64,000 bases of DNA from Ruania rhizosphaerae (GTDB taxonomy: Bacteria > Actinomycetota > Actinomycetes > Actinomycetales > Beutenbergiaceae), in the NCBI RefSeq assembly GCF_009805705.1, contig NZ_VSMB01000008.1, positions 62,001 through 126,000 on the forward strand. Direction: 5' to 3'. The position numbers and the translations under genes were made by a program. The notes under the pieces are model-generated. The model saw only the letters and a program-made list of their open reading frames with translations. It was not told the origin of the DNA and did not search any database. Below, one piece after another: positions 24,998-34,217 of this stretch (its first letter is position 1; the number at the start of each line of letters is the position of its first letter).

Positions 24998-25543
24998 GTG
25001 AGAACCGCCCGACGGCGTCCCGTGCGCGGGCAGGAACCGCCCGACCAAGGCGCCGCCGCCCAGGATGCAGAACCTGATCCCGAGGGTGTGGCGCGCACGA
25101 TCGCGCTGCGTAAGTTGAACGCTGCACCTCAGTCGCGTGCGCAGCTGGCTGAGGCGATGGCAGCCAAGGACGTCCCCGACGAGGTGGCCGAGAAGGTGCT
25201 AGACCGGTTCACCGAGGTCGGGCTCGTTGATGACGCCGCCTACGCCGAGATGTTCGTGCGTAGCCGCCACGGGGACCGCGGACTCGCCCGGCGGGCTCTC
25301 GCCCAGGAGCTCGAGCGCAAGGGCATCGACCGTGAGACTGCCCAGACGGCGCTGGAAGCGATCCAGCCCGAGGACGAGCGCGAGCGCGCTCGCGAACTGG
25401 TGCGGCGGAAGGCTCGCAGCACCGCCGGACTCGACCCGCAGAAGCGTCGGCGCCGGCTGGTGAACATGCTGGCTCGGAAGGGGTACGGACCAGGCGTGGC
25501 ACTCGGGGTCGTGGACGAGGTGCTACGCCATGACGATGAGTAA
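24998..25543 (+). CDS. recX: Regulatory protein RecX
   Basis: A 181-residue modulator of RecA filaments. Three-helix repeats are seen: ALRKLNAAPQSRAQLAEAM, FTEVGLVDDAAYAEMFVRSR, GLARRALAQELERKGI, and KRRRRLVNMLARKGY. GTG 24998 is chosen because GGGGAG lies 8 nt upstream; GTG 24989 overlaps that site. It follows recA by 161 bp with a hairpin between. The 142 bp after its stop, up to the convergent gluD, show no gene or clear terminator. Confidence 0.92.
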   Translation: MRTARRRPVRGQEPPDQGAAAQDAEPDPEGVARTIALRKLNAAPQSRAQLAEAMAAKDVPDEVAEKVLDRFTEVGLVDDAAYAEMFVRSRHGDRGLARRALAQELERKGIDRETAQTALEAIQPEDERERARELVRRKARSTAGLDPQKRRRRLVNMLARKGYGPGVALGVVDEVLRHDDE

Positions 25544-25685
25544 TCCGGCGCCCACTCGTTCCCGGAGACGCCCTGAACGACGATTCGTTGCCGCGTCGAC
25601 GGTGCCCGTACGTCCGGACGGATGCTGTCGTGGCCCAGTCCGCGGTGCGTTGCCGTGCCTGCGTACGCGGCGCGCCTAGTTGGCG

Positions 25686-26591
25686 TCAGTTTCCTCCGGT
25701 CTCGTCCCGCGTGTCCGCGGTACCGGCCAAGCCGGTCGTGATCCCGACCCGAGGTGCTGGCTTCCCGGAGCCACTAGAACGGCCTCCGAACCGTCGAGCC
25801 AGCCGGCCCGCCGCCCACGAGAGCAGGAAATTGATCACGATGAACAGCACCGCCGCCACGGCCATGGCCTGCAGGATGGGGAACGGTGCGTCCGAACCGA
25901 CCAGGCGCGCAGATCGCAGCAGTTCAGGATAGGTAATGATGTACCCGAGCGCTGTGTCCTTGAGAATCACCACGAACTGGCTGATCAGCGAGGGCAACAT
26001 GGCGATGAGCGCCTGGGGGAGCTCGACCGATCGCAGTGATTGGCCTCGCGTCATCCCGATGGCGAGTGACGCCTCTCGCTGCCCCTTCGGCAGTCCGTGG
26101 ACGCCCGAACGTACGAGTTCGGCGATGACTGAGCCGTTGTAGAGCGTCAAACCCGCAACAACCCCGAACAGGGGTGCGTCTTCTGGCGGGATGTTCAGTA
26201 GGAGAGCAGCGGAGAACCAGCCTGCGATCATCATGATGAGCACCGGCACGGCACGGAAGAACTCCACGACGAGTCCGCAGAATCCCCGGATCACGGAGTT
26301 GGACGCCAGTCGGCCCACACCGAAGAGGAGCCCGAACACCATCGCCAGCACGATCGCGTACGCCGCGGCTGTCAGGGTGTTCTGCAGCCCAGGGAGGAAG
26401 TAGAACTGCCACGTCTCCGGGTCGACCATCACTGCCCACTTGGCGGGGTCGAACTGCCCCTTCGAGCCCATCTGAACCAGGGCCCAGGCGAGCACACCGA
26501 GCACGATGACCGTGCCCACGATGTTGCCGATGGCAATGTTCCGGCGGCCTTTCGGCCCTGGGGTGTCGAAAAGAACTGCCTGGGCGCTCAT
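25686..26591 (-). CDS. gluD: Glutamate-type ABC transporter permease
   Basis: A 301-residue inner-membrane permease of the His/Glu/Gln/Arg family. Five or more hydrophobic helices and the EAA loop (EASLAIGMTRGQSLRSVELPQA in parts) are visible near residues 170-195. A Gly/Ser-rich tail of ~40 residues follows the last helix. The ATG overlaps the gluC stop (ATGA), so the two permeases are coupled, as in Corynebacterium gluABCD. It is the last gene of the minus-strand operon and converges with recX. Confidence 0.88.
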   Translation of the reverse strand: MSAQAVLFDTPGPKGRRNIAIGNIVGTVIVLGVLAWALVQMGSKGQFDPAKWAVMVDPETWQFYFLPGLQNTLTAAAYAIVLAMVFGLLFGVGRLASNSVIRGFCGLVVEFFRAVPVLIMMIAGWFSAALLLNIPPEDAPLFGVVAGLTLYNGSVIAELVRSGVHGLPKGQREASLAIGMTRGQSLRSVELPQALIAMLPSLISQFVVILKDTALGYIITYPELLRSARLVGSDAPFPILQAMAVAAVLFIVINFLLSWAAGRLARRFGGRSSGSGKPAPRVGITTGLAGTADTRDETGGN

Positions 26592-27262
26592 CGGGAGACC
26601 GCCAATCGTCGAGAGAGATAGGTCGTCAGCACGCCGACCGGCACGACGATGATCACGAACCCGACTGCGATGGTCAGGAATATGGGAACCACGAAGTTGG
26701 CGTCGTTCTCGACCATTTCGCGCATGAGCACCGAGATCTCCGGAACCGAGGCTGCCGCTGCGACCGTGCTGTTCTTGATCAACGCAATCAACGTGTTCCC
26801 GAGCGGTGCGATTGCCCCGCGGAAGGCTTGTGGAAGGATCACCAGGCGTGCGGCGGGAAGAAATGCCAGGCCTATCGCCCGGGCTGCTTCCGCCTGTCCG
26901 ACCGGCACGGTGTTCACTCCGGAGCGAATCGACTCACACACGAACGACGCGTGATACACGGCCAGCGCGATCACGGCCAGCCGAAAGAAGTTCGTGGCGA
27001 AGTCGTCTGCCAAAGTGAGGCCCAGTTGCGGCCAGAGCACCAGGATCATCGATGCCATGATGATGGTCAACGGCATGTTCCGGACGACGTTGACATAGGT
27101 CGTGCCGGCCCAGCGCAGCGACGTCACCGGTGAGATGCGCATCATCGCCAGTGCCGTCCCGAGCACCAGGGCAAGGACCGCCGCGAACGCGGTGAGCTTC
27201 AGATTCACCCAGTATGCACCGGCGATGTCATAGCCACTCAACGTGTCGAGAAACTCACTCAC
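26588..27262 (-). CDS. gluC: Glutamate-type ABC transporter permease
   Basis: A 224-residue permease, partner of GluD. Membrane segments begin at about residue 20, with the EAA motif in GQAEAARAIGLAFLPAARLVILPQAFR. GTG 27262 is taken because GAGAGG is 8 nt upstream; the longer frame runs through the intergenic hairpin. A 98-bp gap with a strong hairpin separates it from gluB. Confidence 0.88.
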   Translation of the reverse strand: MSEFLDTLSGYDIAGAYWVNLKLTAFAAVLALVLGTALAMMRISPVTSLRWAGTTYVNVVRNMPLTIIMASMILVLWPQLGLTLADDFATNFFRLAVIALAVYHASFVCESIRSGVNTVPVGQAEAARAIGLAFLPAARLVILPQAFRGAIAPLGNTLIALIKNSTVAAAASVPEISVLMREMVENDANFVVPIFLTIAVGFVIIVVPVGVLTTYLSRRLAVSR

Positions 27263-27315
27263 GAGCACCACCTCTCCTCTTGACCGGGCCGCGTGCTGTG
27301 CGCGGCAGAACAGGA

Positions 27316-27350
27316 CCGGGGGTGGGGCCTGTCGCAGGTCCCACCCCCGG
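27316..27350 (-). terminator. Intra-operonic hairpin between gluB and gluC
   Basis: Perfect 11-bp arms CCGGGGGTGGG and CCCACCCCCGG, extended by a G-U pair and three more pairs to a 5-nt loop. It sits 10 bp after the gluB stop. Such elements often protect the binding-protein mRNA and reduce read-through into the permeases, giving excess binding protein. Confidence 0.8.
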
Positions 27351-27360
27351 CTCACTCACG

Positions 27361-28266
27361 TCAGGATGCGCAGCCGCGCATCTCCGGTGGGTTCAGGTCG
27401 GCGTTCGGCGTGTAGCCGGTGCCATCGGTGTTCGCGGTGACGGCCGCCTCCCAGGCACCATCGTCGATCATGGCCTGAATGGCGGTGTTGATGTCCTCGC
27501 AGAGGTCCGAGCCCTCGGGGAGCCCGACGCCGTAGTTCTCCTCCGAGAATGGCGCGCCGACGACCTGAAGGCTTCCGCTGCCCTCAGCGGCCGCCAGTCC
27601 CGCCAGGATGATGTCGTCGGTTGTCACGGCATCGACCTGGCCTCCGGTGAGGAACTGGATGCACTCGGAGTACCCGGGTTGCTCGATGAGGTTCGCGCCG
27701 GCCGCGTACTCGTCCTTGACTCGCTGGGCCGAGGTGGAGCCTGAGACAGAGCACAGGTTCAGGTCGTCCAACGCTTCCGGGCCGGTGATGGTCCCAGCGT
27801 CTTCGGACCGGATCAGCAGATCCTGCCCCGCGACGAAGTACGGGCCGGCGAAGTCGACAGCTTCGTCCCGCTCATCGGTGATCGAGTACGTGGCGAAGAT
27901 CATGTCCACCTGGCCGTTCTGCAGCATCGTCTCGCGTTGGGCTGACGGCGCCTCGACGAATTCGATCTGATCGGCACTGTAGCCGAGCTGCTCGGTGACG
28001 TAGAGGGCGACATCGACGTCGAAGCCGGTGTAGTCACCACCGTCTTGAAAGCCCAGGCCCGGCTGGTCGAACTTGATGCCGATCCTCAGGGTCTCCATAT
28101 CACCGGAGTCGCCACCCTCGTCGCCTGCGTCCTCGCCGTCGTCGGTCATCTCCTCACCGGCGTCGGCGTCGGTCTCCTCTGCGCCGGGCTCGGCTGTGCT
28201 ACAGGCGGCGAGCGTCAATGCCCCGACGGCGGCGAACGCCGCCAGCGCTACGCGCGTGCTCTTCAT
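27361..28266 (-). CDS. gluB: Glutamate-type ABC transporter substrate-binding lipoprotein
   Basis: A 301-residue lipoprotein. The signal MKSTRVALAAFAAVGALTLA ends in lipobox LAAC with Cys near residue 22, followed by a strongly acidic Glu/Asp linker. The SBP_bac_3 domain begins at LRIGIKFDQPGLGF and includes GFDVDVALYVTEQLGY. The start at 28266 fits AAGGAG at 5 nt better than the adjacent ATG at 28269. Specificity for glutamate is inferred from the gluABCD arrangement next to recX; related amino acids are possible. Confidence 0.88.
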   Translation of the reverse strand: MKSTRVALAAFAAVGALTLAACSTAEPGAEETDADAGEEMTDDGEDAGDEGGDSGDMETLRIGIKFDQPGLGFQDGGDYTGFDVDVALYVTEQLGYSADQIEFVEAPSAQRETMLQNGQVDMIFATYSITDERDEAVDFAGPYFVAGQDLLIRSEDAGTITGPEALDDLNLCSVSGSTSAQRVKDEYAAGANLIEQPGYSECIQFLTGGQVDAVTTDDIILAGLAAAEGSGSLQVVGAPFSEENYGVGLPEGSDLCEDINTAIQAMIDDGAWEAAVTANTDGTGYTPNADLNPPEMRGCAS

Positions 28267-28323
28267 CATGTCTCCTTCTGGTTGTGCGAGTTCTGCTCGG
28301 TCGAATAGTCCGGCGGGTCTGGT

Positions 28324-29121
28324 CTAGTGGGAGAGAATCTTCCCGAGGAAGTCCTGGGCACGATGGCTCTGTGGATCGGTGAAGAACTTCTCGGGTTCGG
28401 CCTCCTCGACGATCTGGCCGTCCGCCATGAACACCACGCGGTCGGCAGCCTTGCGGGCGAAGCCCATCTCATGCGTGACGACCACCATCGTCATGCCTTC
28501 CTTGGCAAGGGCGACCATGGTGTCGAGCACCTCGTTCACCATCTCCGGGTCGAGCGCCGAAGTCGGCTCGTCGAACAGGAGCACCTTCGGCTGCATCGCC
28601 AGCGCCCGGGCGATCGCCACCCGCTGCTGCTGACCGCCGGAGAGCTGCGCCGGGAGCTTGTCGGCCTGGTTGGCCACCCCCACGCGCTCCAGCAACTCCA
28701 TCGCCCGCTGTTTCGCCGCAGCTGTCTTCATCCGCTTGACCTTGATCGGCCCGAGCGTCACGTTCTCCAGGATCGTCTTGTGCGCGAACAGGTTGAATGC
28801 CTGGAACACCATTCCCACGTCCGCCCGCAGGCGCGCCAGTGCCTTCCCCTCAGCGGGCAGCGGCTGCCCGTCGAGCGTGATCGTGCCCGAGTCGATCGGT
28901 TCCAGCCGGTTGATCGCCCGGCACAGAGTCGACTTTCCGGAGCCGGACGGCCCGATCACCACCACCACCTCGCCGCGATGCACGGTCAGGTTGATGTCCT
29001 GCAGCACGTGCAGCTCCCCGAAGTGCTTGTTGACCTCGGAGAGCACCACGAGCGGTTCGCCGGAGTGGCTCGGGACACGTTCGCCGTCCGGTGTGACGGA
29101 GGTCACGAAACTGTCAGTCAT
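28324..29121 (-). CDS. gluA: Glutamate-type ABC transporter ATP-binding protein
   Basis: A 265-residue ATPase. Walker [10 protein letters not shown], signature LSGGQQQR, Walker [15 protein letters not shown] and the switch His in VVVTHEMGF are intact. An extra ~20 residues precede the canonical start of the domain. The minus-strand TAGGTT (29133 to 29128) is 6 nt before the ATG and no Shine-Dalgarno is present, so the operon promoter is probably leaderless here. It is first of gluA-gluB-gluC-gluD. Confidence 0.93.
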   Translation of the reverse strand: MTDSFVTSVTPDGERVPSHSGEPLVVLSEVNKHFGELHVLQDINLTVHRGEVVVVIGPSGSGKSTLCRAINRLEPIDSGTITLDGQPLPAEGKALARLRADVGMVFQAFNLFAHKTILENVTLGPIKVKRMKTAAAKQRAMELLERVGVANQADKLPAQLSGGQQQRVAIARALAMQPKVLLFDEPTSALDPEMVNEVLDTMVALAKEGMTMVVVTHEMGFARKAADRVVFMADGQIVEEAEPEKFFTDPQSHRAQDFLGKILSH

Positions 29122-29254
29122 AGACGCAACCTAACCCCTAAGTGTGACGCGGGCGAGGCACATCGGTCACAGAACGGAAACGATCCGTTCGGCGGCAGAC
29201 GGCCTCGGCTGGGTTCGGGGCCGCTTCGTCTCACTGTCGGCAGCTGCGAGTTCC

Positions 29255-29292
29255 CGGGGCCACCCCGTAGAACCGGGGCCAACCCGTAGAAT
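29255..29292 (+). promoter_or_regulatory. Duplicated 19-bp promoter element before miaB
   Basis: Two tandem 19-bp units, CGGGGCCACCCCGTAGAAC (29255-29273) and CGGGGCCAACCCGTAGAAT (29274-29292), differ at two bases. The second ends in TAGAAT, an excellent -10, 8 nt before the GTG of miaB. The first ends in the weaker TAGAAC. The block lies in the 179-bp gluA-miaB divergent gap. Confidence 0.7.
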
Positions 29293-29300
29293 CAGTACGC

Positions 29301-30857
29301 GTGAGCACCCTCGACCGCCCCCGCACCTATCTGGTGCGCACGCTCGGCTGCCAGATGAACGTGCACGACTCCGAGCGCATGGCCGGGCTGCTCGAGGATT
29401 CGGGTTACACCCCGGCGACCACGCGCGGCGCCGGTTCGCTGATGGCGCAGGCAGAAGGCGCCGACGTCGTCGTCATCAACACCTGCGCCGTCCGTGAGAA
29501 TGCCTCAGACCGCCTCTACGGCAACCTCGGGCAGCTCGCAAGCCTGAAGAAGACTAACCCCGACCTGCAGATCGCCGTCGGCGGATGCCTGGCCCAGCAG
29601 GACCAAGGGGGCATCGTCGATCGCGCCCCGTGGGTGGATGTGGTCTTCGGAACTCACAACATCGACGTGCTGCCCGCCATGCTCGAGCGTGCCCGGCACA
29701 ACCAGACTGCGCAGGTCGAGTTGGAGGAGTCGCTGAAGACATTCCCCTCCACCCTGCCCACCAAGCGGGAGAGTGCCTACGCTGCCTGGGTCTCGATCTC
29801 CGTCGGCTGCAACAACACGTGCACCTTCTGCATCGTGCCGCACCTTCGGGGCAAGGAACGCGACCGCCGGCCCGGAGAGGTGCTCGCCGAAGTCGAGGCG
29901 GTCGTGGCACAGGGAGCCATCGAGGTCACCCTGCTGGGCCAGAACGTCAACTCCTACGGGGTGGGTTTCGGCGATCGGGGGGCGTTCGCCAAGCTGCTGC
30001 GAGCCACGGGCCGGATCGAGGGTCTGGAGCGGGTGCGCTTCACCTCCCCGCACCCAGCCGCCTTCACCGACGACGTCATCGACGCCATGGCCGACACCCC
30101 GAACGTGATGCCGCAACTGCACATGCCGCTGCAGTCCGGCTCGGACCAGGTACTGCGCGCGATGCGCCGCTCCTACCGCAGCGCGAAGTTCCTCGGAATC
30201 CTCGACCGGGTCCGCGAGCAGATCCCGCACGCCGCGATCACCACTGACATCATCGTCGGCTTCCCCGGCGAGACCGAGGAGGACTTCCAGGCCACGCTCG
30301 ACGTCGTCGAGGCCTCCCGCTTCGCCAGTGCCTTCACCTTCCAGTATTCCCCGCGCCCGGGTACCCCCGCCGCCGACCTGCCCGATCAGGTTCCCCCGGA
30401 TGTCGTGGCCGAGCGGTACGCCCGCCTGGCAGCGCTGCAGGAACGCATCTCCGAGGAGGAGAATGCGGCGCAGATCGACCGCACTCTGGACGTGCTCATC
30501 GCCGAGAGCGAGGGCCGCAAGGACACTGCCACCCAGCGCGTGACTGGTCGCGCCGAGGACAACCGGCTCGTTCATGTCGGTCTCCCCGCGCACATGGCCA
30601 ACCTCCCCGAGATGGAGCGGCCGCGCCCCGGCGACATGGTCACCGCCACTATCACCCGCTCCGCGCCTCACCACCTGATCGCCGACTCCGGGCTGGCCGG
30701 GGGCACCTTCGAGGTTCGCCGCACCCGCGCCGGGGATGCGTGGCAGGCACGGAAGGAGGGCGGGCACTCCCACGCCGCGCCTGGAACCCCCGACGGCGGA
30801 GCACCGTCCGGCGGGCCCGTCACCCTGGGTATGCCCTCGCTGCGGCCCACCCAATAG
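29301..30857 (+). CDS. miaB: tRNA-2-methylthio-N6-dimethylallyladenosine synthase
   Basis: A 518-residue radical SAM methylthiotransferase acting on A37 of tRNAs after MiaA. The N-terminal auxiliary cluster cysteines C17, C62 and C96 and the radical-SAM cysteines C170-x3-C174-x2-C177 are present; a TRAM domain follows. The C-terminus has a ~45-residue Gly/Pro-rich extension beyond TRAM. The GTG at 29301 has no Shine-Dalgarno but a TAGAAT 8 nt upstream. Normally miaA follows closely; here an AraC and a VOC gene intervene. Confidence 0.96.
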   Translation: MSTLDRPRTYLVRTLGCQMNVHDSERMAGLLEDSGYTPATTRGAGSLMAQAEGADVVVINTCAVRENASDRLYGNLGQLASLKKTNPDLQIAVGGCLAQQDQGGIVDRAPWVDVVFGTHNIDVLPAMLERARHNQTAQVELEESLKTFPSTLPTKRESAYAAWVSISVGCNNTCTFCIVPHLRGKERDRRPGEVLAEVEAVVAQGAIEVTLLGQNVNSYGVGFGDRGAFAKLLRATGRIEGLERVRFTSPHPAAFTDDVIDAMADTPNVMPQLHMPLQSGSDQVLRAMRRSYRSAKFLGILDRVREQIPHAAITTDIIVGFPGETEEDFQATLDVVEASRFASAFTFQYSPRPGTPAADLPDQVPPDVVAERYARLAALQERISEEENAAQIDRTLDVLIAESEGRKDTATQRVTGRAEDNRLVHVGLPAHMANLPEMERPRPGDMVTATITRSAPHHLIADSGLAGGTFEVRRTRAGDAWQARKEGGHSHAAPGTPDGGAPSGGPVTLGMPSLRPTQ

Positions 30858-30887
30858 TGCCGTCGAACCGAACCTCCTGGGCTCGCC

Positions 30888-31745
30888 ATGGCTGATCCTT
30901 CCCCACCGCTGACCCGCGGGGTCCTGCCGGACTCGGCCCGTCGCCCTGGCGTGCACGTCACGCGCCATACCGCCGCCGACGACGTCACGGACCTGGTCAG
31001 GCACGTCTGGGTGCCGCGGTGGGCGCTGCCACCGGGGGAGCGGGTGCGGCAGGAGATCCTGCAGTACCCCGGAGGAAACGTGGCTGTCCTCGCCGACGAG
31101 GCAGCCTTCTACGGCGTGGACGCGGGCCTCGGCACCCGCGAACTCACCGGCACCGGCTGGGCGGTCGGGGTGCTGCTGCGCCCAGCCGCCGCCTTCCTGA
31201 TGCTGCGCCGGCCGCTGAACGAGATCGCAGACGCGACCATCACCGACCTCCCGGGCGAGTTCACCACCCTCTGCGCTCGGGTTCGTGCACATATGAGCCG
31301 CCCGACGCCGGAGGAGACTTCCGCAGCCCGGCATCTGCAGGCGTGGGTGCGGCAGGTGTGCGGGCCGGTCGATGACGACGGGATCCTGGCGAACGCGATC
31401 GTCGACACCGTGGACCCACCGCACGGCCCGGCGTCCGGTGGTCGCCGGGACGGTGTGCAGACCGTCCGGGAGCTTGCGGACGCCGTCGGGATCTCCGAAC
31501 GGCACCTCCAGCGCATTTGCCGCACCCGCATCGGCCTGAGCCCGAAGTGGCTGCTCCAACGCCGCCGCCTGCAGGAAGCGGCGGATCGACTCTCCGGAGG
31601 TCCGGCCGAGCACATCGAGCTGGCAGCCTTGGCCGTCGAGCTCGGCTACGGCGATCAGGCGCACTTCACCCGGGACTTCACGCGCGTGGTCGGTCGACCA
31701 CCCGGACGGTTTCGCGCGGACGTGGCGGATTCCGACAAGACCTGA
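30888..31745 (+). CDS. AraC family transcriptional regulator
   Basis: A 285-residue regulator. The N-terminal ~150 residues resemble the DUF6597-type sensor found in many actinobacterial AraC proteins (HVWVPRWALPPGE, EILQYPGGNVAVL, GVLLRPAAAFLML). The C-terminal double HTH has VRELADAVGISERHLQRICR and LAVELGYGDQAHFTRDF. The ligand is unknown. It starts 30 bp after miaB and ends 28 bp before a VOC gene, its likely partner or target. The start lacks a clear ribosome site. Confidence 0.88.
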   Translation: MADPSPPLTRGVLPDSARRPGVHVTRHTAADDVTDLVRHVWVPRWALPPGERVRQEILQYPGGNVAVLADEAAFYGVDAGLGTRELTGTGWAVGVLLRPAAAFLMLRRPLNEIADATITDLPGEFTTLCARVRAHMSRPTPEETSAARHLQAWVRQVCGPVDDDGILANAIVDTVDPPHGPASGGRRDGVQTVRELADAVGISERHLQRICRTRIGLSPKWLLQRRRLQEAADRLSGGPAEHIELAALAVELGYGDQAHFTRDFTRVVGRPPGRFRADVADSDKT

Positions 31746-31773
31746 CGCCCCGTCGCCCGGGATCGTGGCAGCT

Positions 31774-32298
31774 ATGACGCATGTGAACCCCATCCCCGCC
31801 GGCTACACGTCCCTCACTCCGTTCTTCGTCGTTTCCGATGGTGCCGGAGCGATCTCCTTCTACACCTCCGTCTTCGGTGCCGAGCTGGTCTCGCGCACGG
31901 ACGCTCCCGACGGGACCGTCGCGCACGCCGAGCTCGACTTCGGTCACGGGCGCCTGCAACTCGGCGATGCCAATCCCGCGTTCGGGTTGGTGGCGCCGGT
32001 GAGGTCCGGCACGGCCGACACAGCTGACACAACTGACACAGCCGACACAGTCGACACGGCTGACACTGTGACCCACTCGATCTGTCTGTACTGCCCCGAC
32101 GTGGACGACGTCGTCGACAGGGCGGTGGCTGCGGGTGCGACCCTGCGCGAGCCGGTGAGCACGTTCGTGACCGGGGATCGATTCGGCTCGGTACTGGACC
32201 CGTTCGGCCAGCGGTGGGCGATCATGACGCGCGTCGAGGACGTCTCCGACGAGGAAGCACAGCGCCGGGTGGACGAATGGATGGCGACGCAGGGGTGA
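31774..32298 (+). CDS. VOC (glyoxalase/bleomycin-resistance-like) family protein
   Basis: A 174-residue PhnB-like VOC protein: TPFFVVSDGAGAISFYTSVFGAE, in two beta-alpha-beta modules, and the C-terminal DRFGSVLDPFGQRWAIMTR typical of PhnB/3-demethylubiquinone-like members. The two halves are separated by a Thr-Ala-Asp tandem repeat (about residues 80-97). The ATG at 31774 is preferred over a GTG at 31765 since homologous sequence begins there. It is probably co-transcribed with the AraC gene. The substrate is unknown. Confidence 0.85.
   Translation: MTHVNPIPAGYTSLTPFFVVSDGAGAISFYTSVFGAELVSRTDAPDGTVAHAELDFGHGRLQLGDANPAFGLVAPVRSGTADTADTTDTADTVDTADTVTHSICLYCPDVDDVVDRAVAAGATLREPVSTFVTGDRFGSVLDPFGQRWAIMTRVEDVSDEEAQRRVDEWMATQG
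32011..32064 (+). repeat. Six 9-bp tandem repeats inside the VOC gene
   Basis: Six units of ACRGCYGAC-type sequence (with drift) encode Thr-Ala-Asp, Thr-Ala-Asp, Thr-Thr-Asp, Thr-Ala-Asp, Thr-Val-Asp, Thr-Ala-Asp. They lie in frame at the junction of the two VOC modules. Confidence 0.9.
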
Positions 32299-32323
32299 GG
32301 CGCCCTCGGTAGGCTCGTGCCCC

Positions 32324-33244
32324 ATGGTCGAACGCGCACATCCCCCGGTGATCGCCGTCGTCGGGCCCACCGCCACCGGCAAGTCGGACCTCGCGCTCGA
32401 TCTCGCCGATCGGCTTGGTGGCACATCCGGGGCAGAGATCGTGAACGCCGACGCGATGCAGCTCTACCGCGGGATGGACATCGGCACCGCCAAACTGGGT
32501 CCGCATGAGCGCCGCGGTATCACCCACCACCAGCTCGACATGCTGGAGGTGACCGAGGAAGCCAGCGTCGCCACCTACCAACAGCAGGCGCGGGCCGATG
32601 TGACTGCCATCCACGAACGCGGCCGGGCGGCGATCGTGGTGGGCGGATCTGGGCTCTACGTGCGAGCGCTGCTGGACCGGATCGACTTCCCCGGCACCGA
32701 TCCGGCCGTCCGCGCCGCCTGGGAGCGTCGCGCAGCCGAGGAGGGCCCGGGGGCGCTGCACGGCGAGCTCACCCGGCAGGACCCGGAGGCCGCACGCAGG
32801 ATCGACAGCGCCAACACCCGCCGCATCGTGCGCGCCCTGGAGGTCATCGAGATCACCGGGCGACCGTTCTCGGCGAACCTGCCCGACCACACCTATGAGA
32901 TCCCCGCCGTCCAGATCGGCCTCGACCTGCCCACCGGCGAGCTCGACCGGCGCATCGGCACCCGCGCCCGGCGGATGTTCGCCGAGGGGCTCGCGGCCGA
33001 GACCGAGCTGCTGCTCGCCGAGGGGCTCGAGGACGGCCGCACCGCCTCCCGTGCCGTCGGCTATGCCCAGGCGATCGCGTGGATCCGGGGGGAGTGCAGC
33101 GAGGCCGAGGCGATCGAGAGCACCGCGCTGGCCACCCGGCAGCTCGCCCGCCGACAGCGCAAGTGGTTCCGCCGTGACCCGCGGGTGACCTGGCTCACCC
33201 CGGGGGACGATCTGCTGGACCGGGCACGTACGCTGATCGGGTGA
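32324..33244 (+). CDS. miaA: tRNA dimethylallyltransferase
   Basis: A 306-residue enzyme adding dimethylallyl to A37 of UNN-reading tRNAs, the substrate for MiaB. P-loop VVGPTATGKSDLAL begins near residue 12; DAMQLYRGMDIGTAK and GGSGLYVRALLDRIDF are present. TAGGCT (32310-32315) lies 8 nt before the ATG without a Shine-Dalgarno. The stop overlaps the dapF GTG (GTGA), coupling the two. Confidence 0.96.
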   Translation: MVERAHPPVIAVVGPTATGKSDLALDLADRLGGTSGAEIVNADAMQLYRGMDIGTAKLGPHERRGITHHQLDMLEVTEEASVATYQQQARADVTAIHERGRAAIVVGGSGLYVRALLDRIDFPGTDPAVRAAWERRAAEEGPGALHGELTRQDPEAARRIDSANTRRIVRALEVIEITGRPFSANLPDHTYEIPAVQIGLDLPTGELDRRIGTRARRMFAEGLAAETELLLAEGLEDGRTASRAVGYAQAIAWIRGECSEAEAIESTALATRQLARRQRKWFRRDPRVTWLTPGDDLLDRARTLIG

Positions 33245-34167
33245 ACGCAGCGGATCTGCCCACTTTCGTCAAGGGCCACGGTACGGGCAACGACTTCCTC
33301 CTCTTCGCCGACCCCGACGGCGTGTCGGAACTGACCGCCGACACCATCGCCGCGGTGTCCGACCGGCACACCGGATTCGGCGCCGATGGCGTCATCCGCG
33401 CCGTGCGCACCAGCGCCCCCGGCGTCCCGGTGGGCATCGCCGGCGCCGAAGCTGAGTGGTTCATGGACTACCGCAACGCCGACGGCTCGGTCGCGGAGAT
33501 GTGCGGGAACGGCATTCGCGTGTTCACCGCCTTCCTGCGCCACGAGAGCCTGCTCGACCTGCCCGACGGCGGATCCACCGCGATCGCGACCCGCGCGGGT
33601 GTGCTGCAGGTTCGGCGAGAAGGTGAGGAGTACGCCGTCGACATGGGGGTCTGGTCGGCCCCCGGCGGACCGGACGCACTCGCCGAGGGCTTCGATGTCA
33701 GTGTGGTGGTTCCGGGCCTGACCGAGCAACGCCCTGGCCTTCGGCTCGACCTTCCCAACCCCCACACGGTCGTCGCGGTGGAATCGGCGGATGAGCTCGA
33801 CGAGCTGGACCTGCACCGGGCGCCGGGCGTGGACCCCTCGCCCACGCACGGCACGAATGTGGAGTTCGTCCTCCCGCTCGGGGAGCAGGAGGTCGACGAG
33901 GTGAATCGTGACGGTCAGGTGACCGGCACGGTCACCATGGGTGTGGTCCGGATGCGGGTGCACGAACGTGGTGTGGGGGAGACGCTCTCGTGTGGCACCG
34001 GTGCCTGCGCTGCGGCGCTCGCGGTGCGCTCCTGGTTCGGGGACGGCGCCCCTGATGAGTGGCAGGTGCAGGTTCCTGGTGGCACGCTGCGCGTGCGAGC
34101 CCTGGCCGAGCAGCATGTCGAGCTCGCCGGACCGGCACAGCTGGTGGGCCGCGTCACGCCGCTGTAG
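33241..34167 (+). CDS. dapF: Diaminopimelate epimerase
   Basis: A 308-residue epimerase converting LL-DAP to meso-DAP. Both catalytic cysteines are in place: C88 in EMCGNGIR and C251 in ETLSCGTGACA. KGHGTGNDFL at the N-terminus is typical. It overlaps miaA by 4 nt. meso-DAP here would be needed at least for lysine synthesis, since MurE may not use it. Confidence 0.96.
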   Translation: MNAADLPTFVKGHGTGNDFLLFADPDGVSELTADTIAAVSDRHTGFGADGVIRAVRTSAPGVPVGIAGAEAEWFMDYRNADGSVAEMCGNGIRVFTAFLRHESLLDLPDGGSTAIATRAGVLQVRREGEEYAVDMGVWSAPGGPDALAEGFDVSVVVPGLTEQRPGLRLDLPNPHTVVAVESADELDELDLHRAPGVDPSPTHGTNVEFVLPLGEQEVDEVNRDGQVTGTVTMGVVRMRVHERGVGETLSCGTGACAAALAVRSWFGDGAPDEWQVQVPGGTLRVRALAEQHVELAGPAQLVGRVTPL

Positions 34168-34186
34168 TCGATCCCGGGAGGGCAGT

Positions 34187-34216
34187 CTCGCGCACAGGTA
34201 GACAGACGTGCGCGGG
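34187..34216. terminator. Bidirectional hairpin after dapF
   Basis: Perfect 7-bp arms CGCGCAC and GTGCGCG at 34189-34214 with a 12-nt loop, extended outward by a wobble and one further pair. It sits in the 50-bp gap between the convergent dapF and methyltransferase genes. Confidence 0.6.
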
Positions 34217-34217
34217 C

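Noticed and set aside
29505-31793. 762-residue minus-strand open frame opposite miaB and araC
   Set aside because: It spans two real plus-strand genes with clear motifs. Its composition is His/Gly/Arg-rich, typical of reverse-frame translation.
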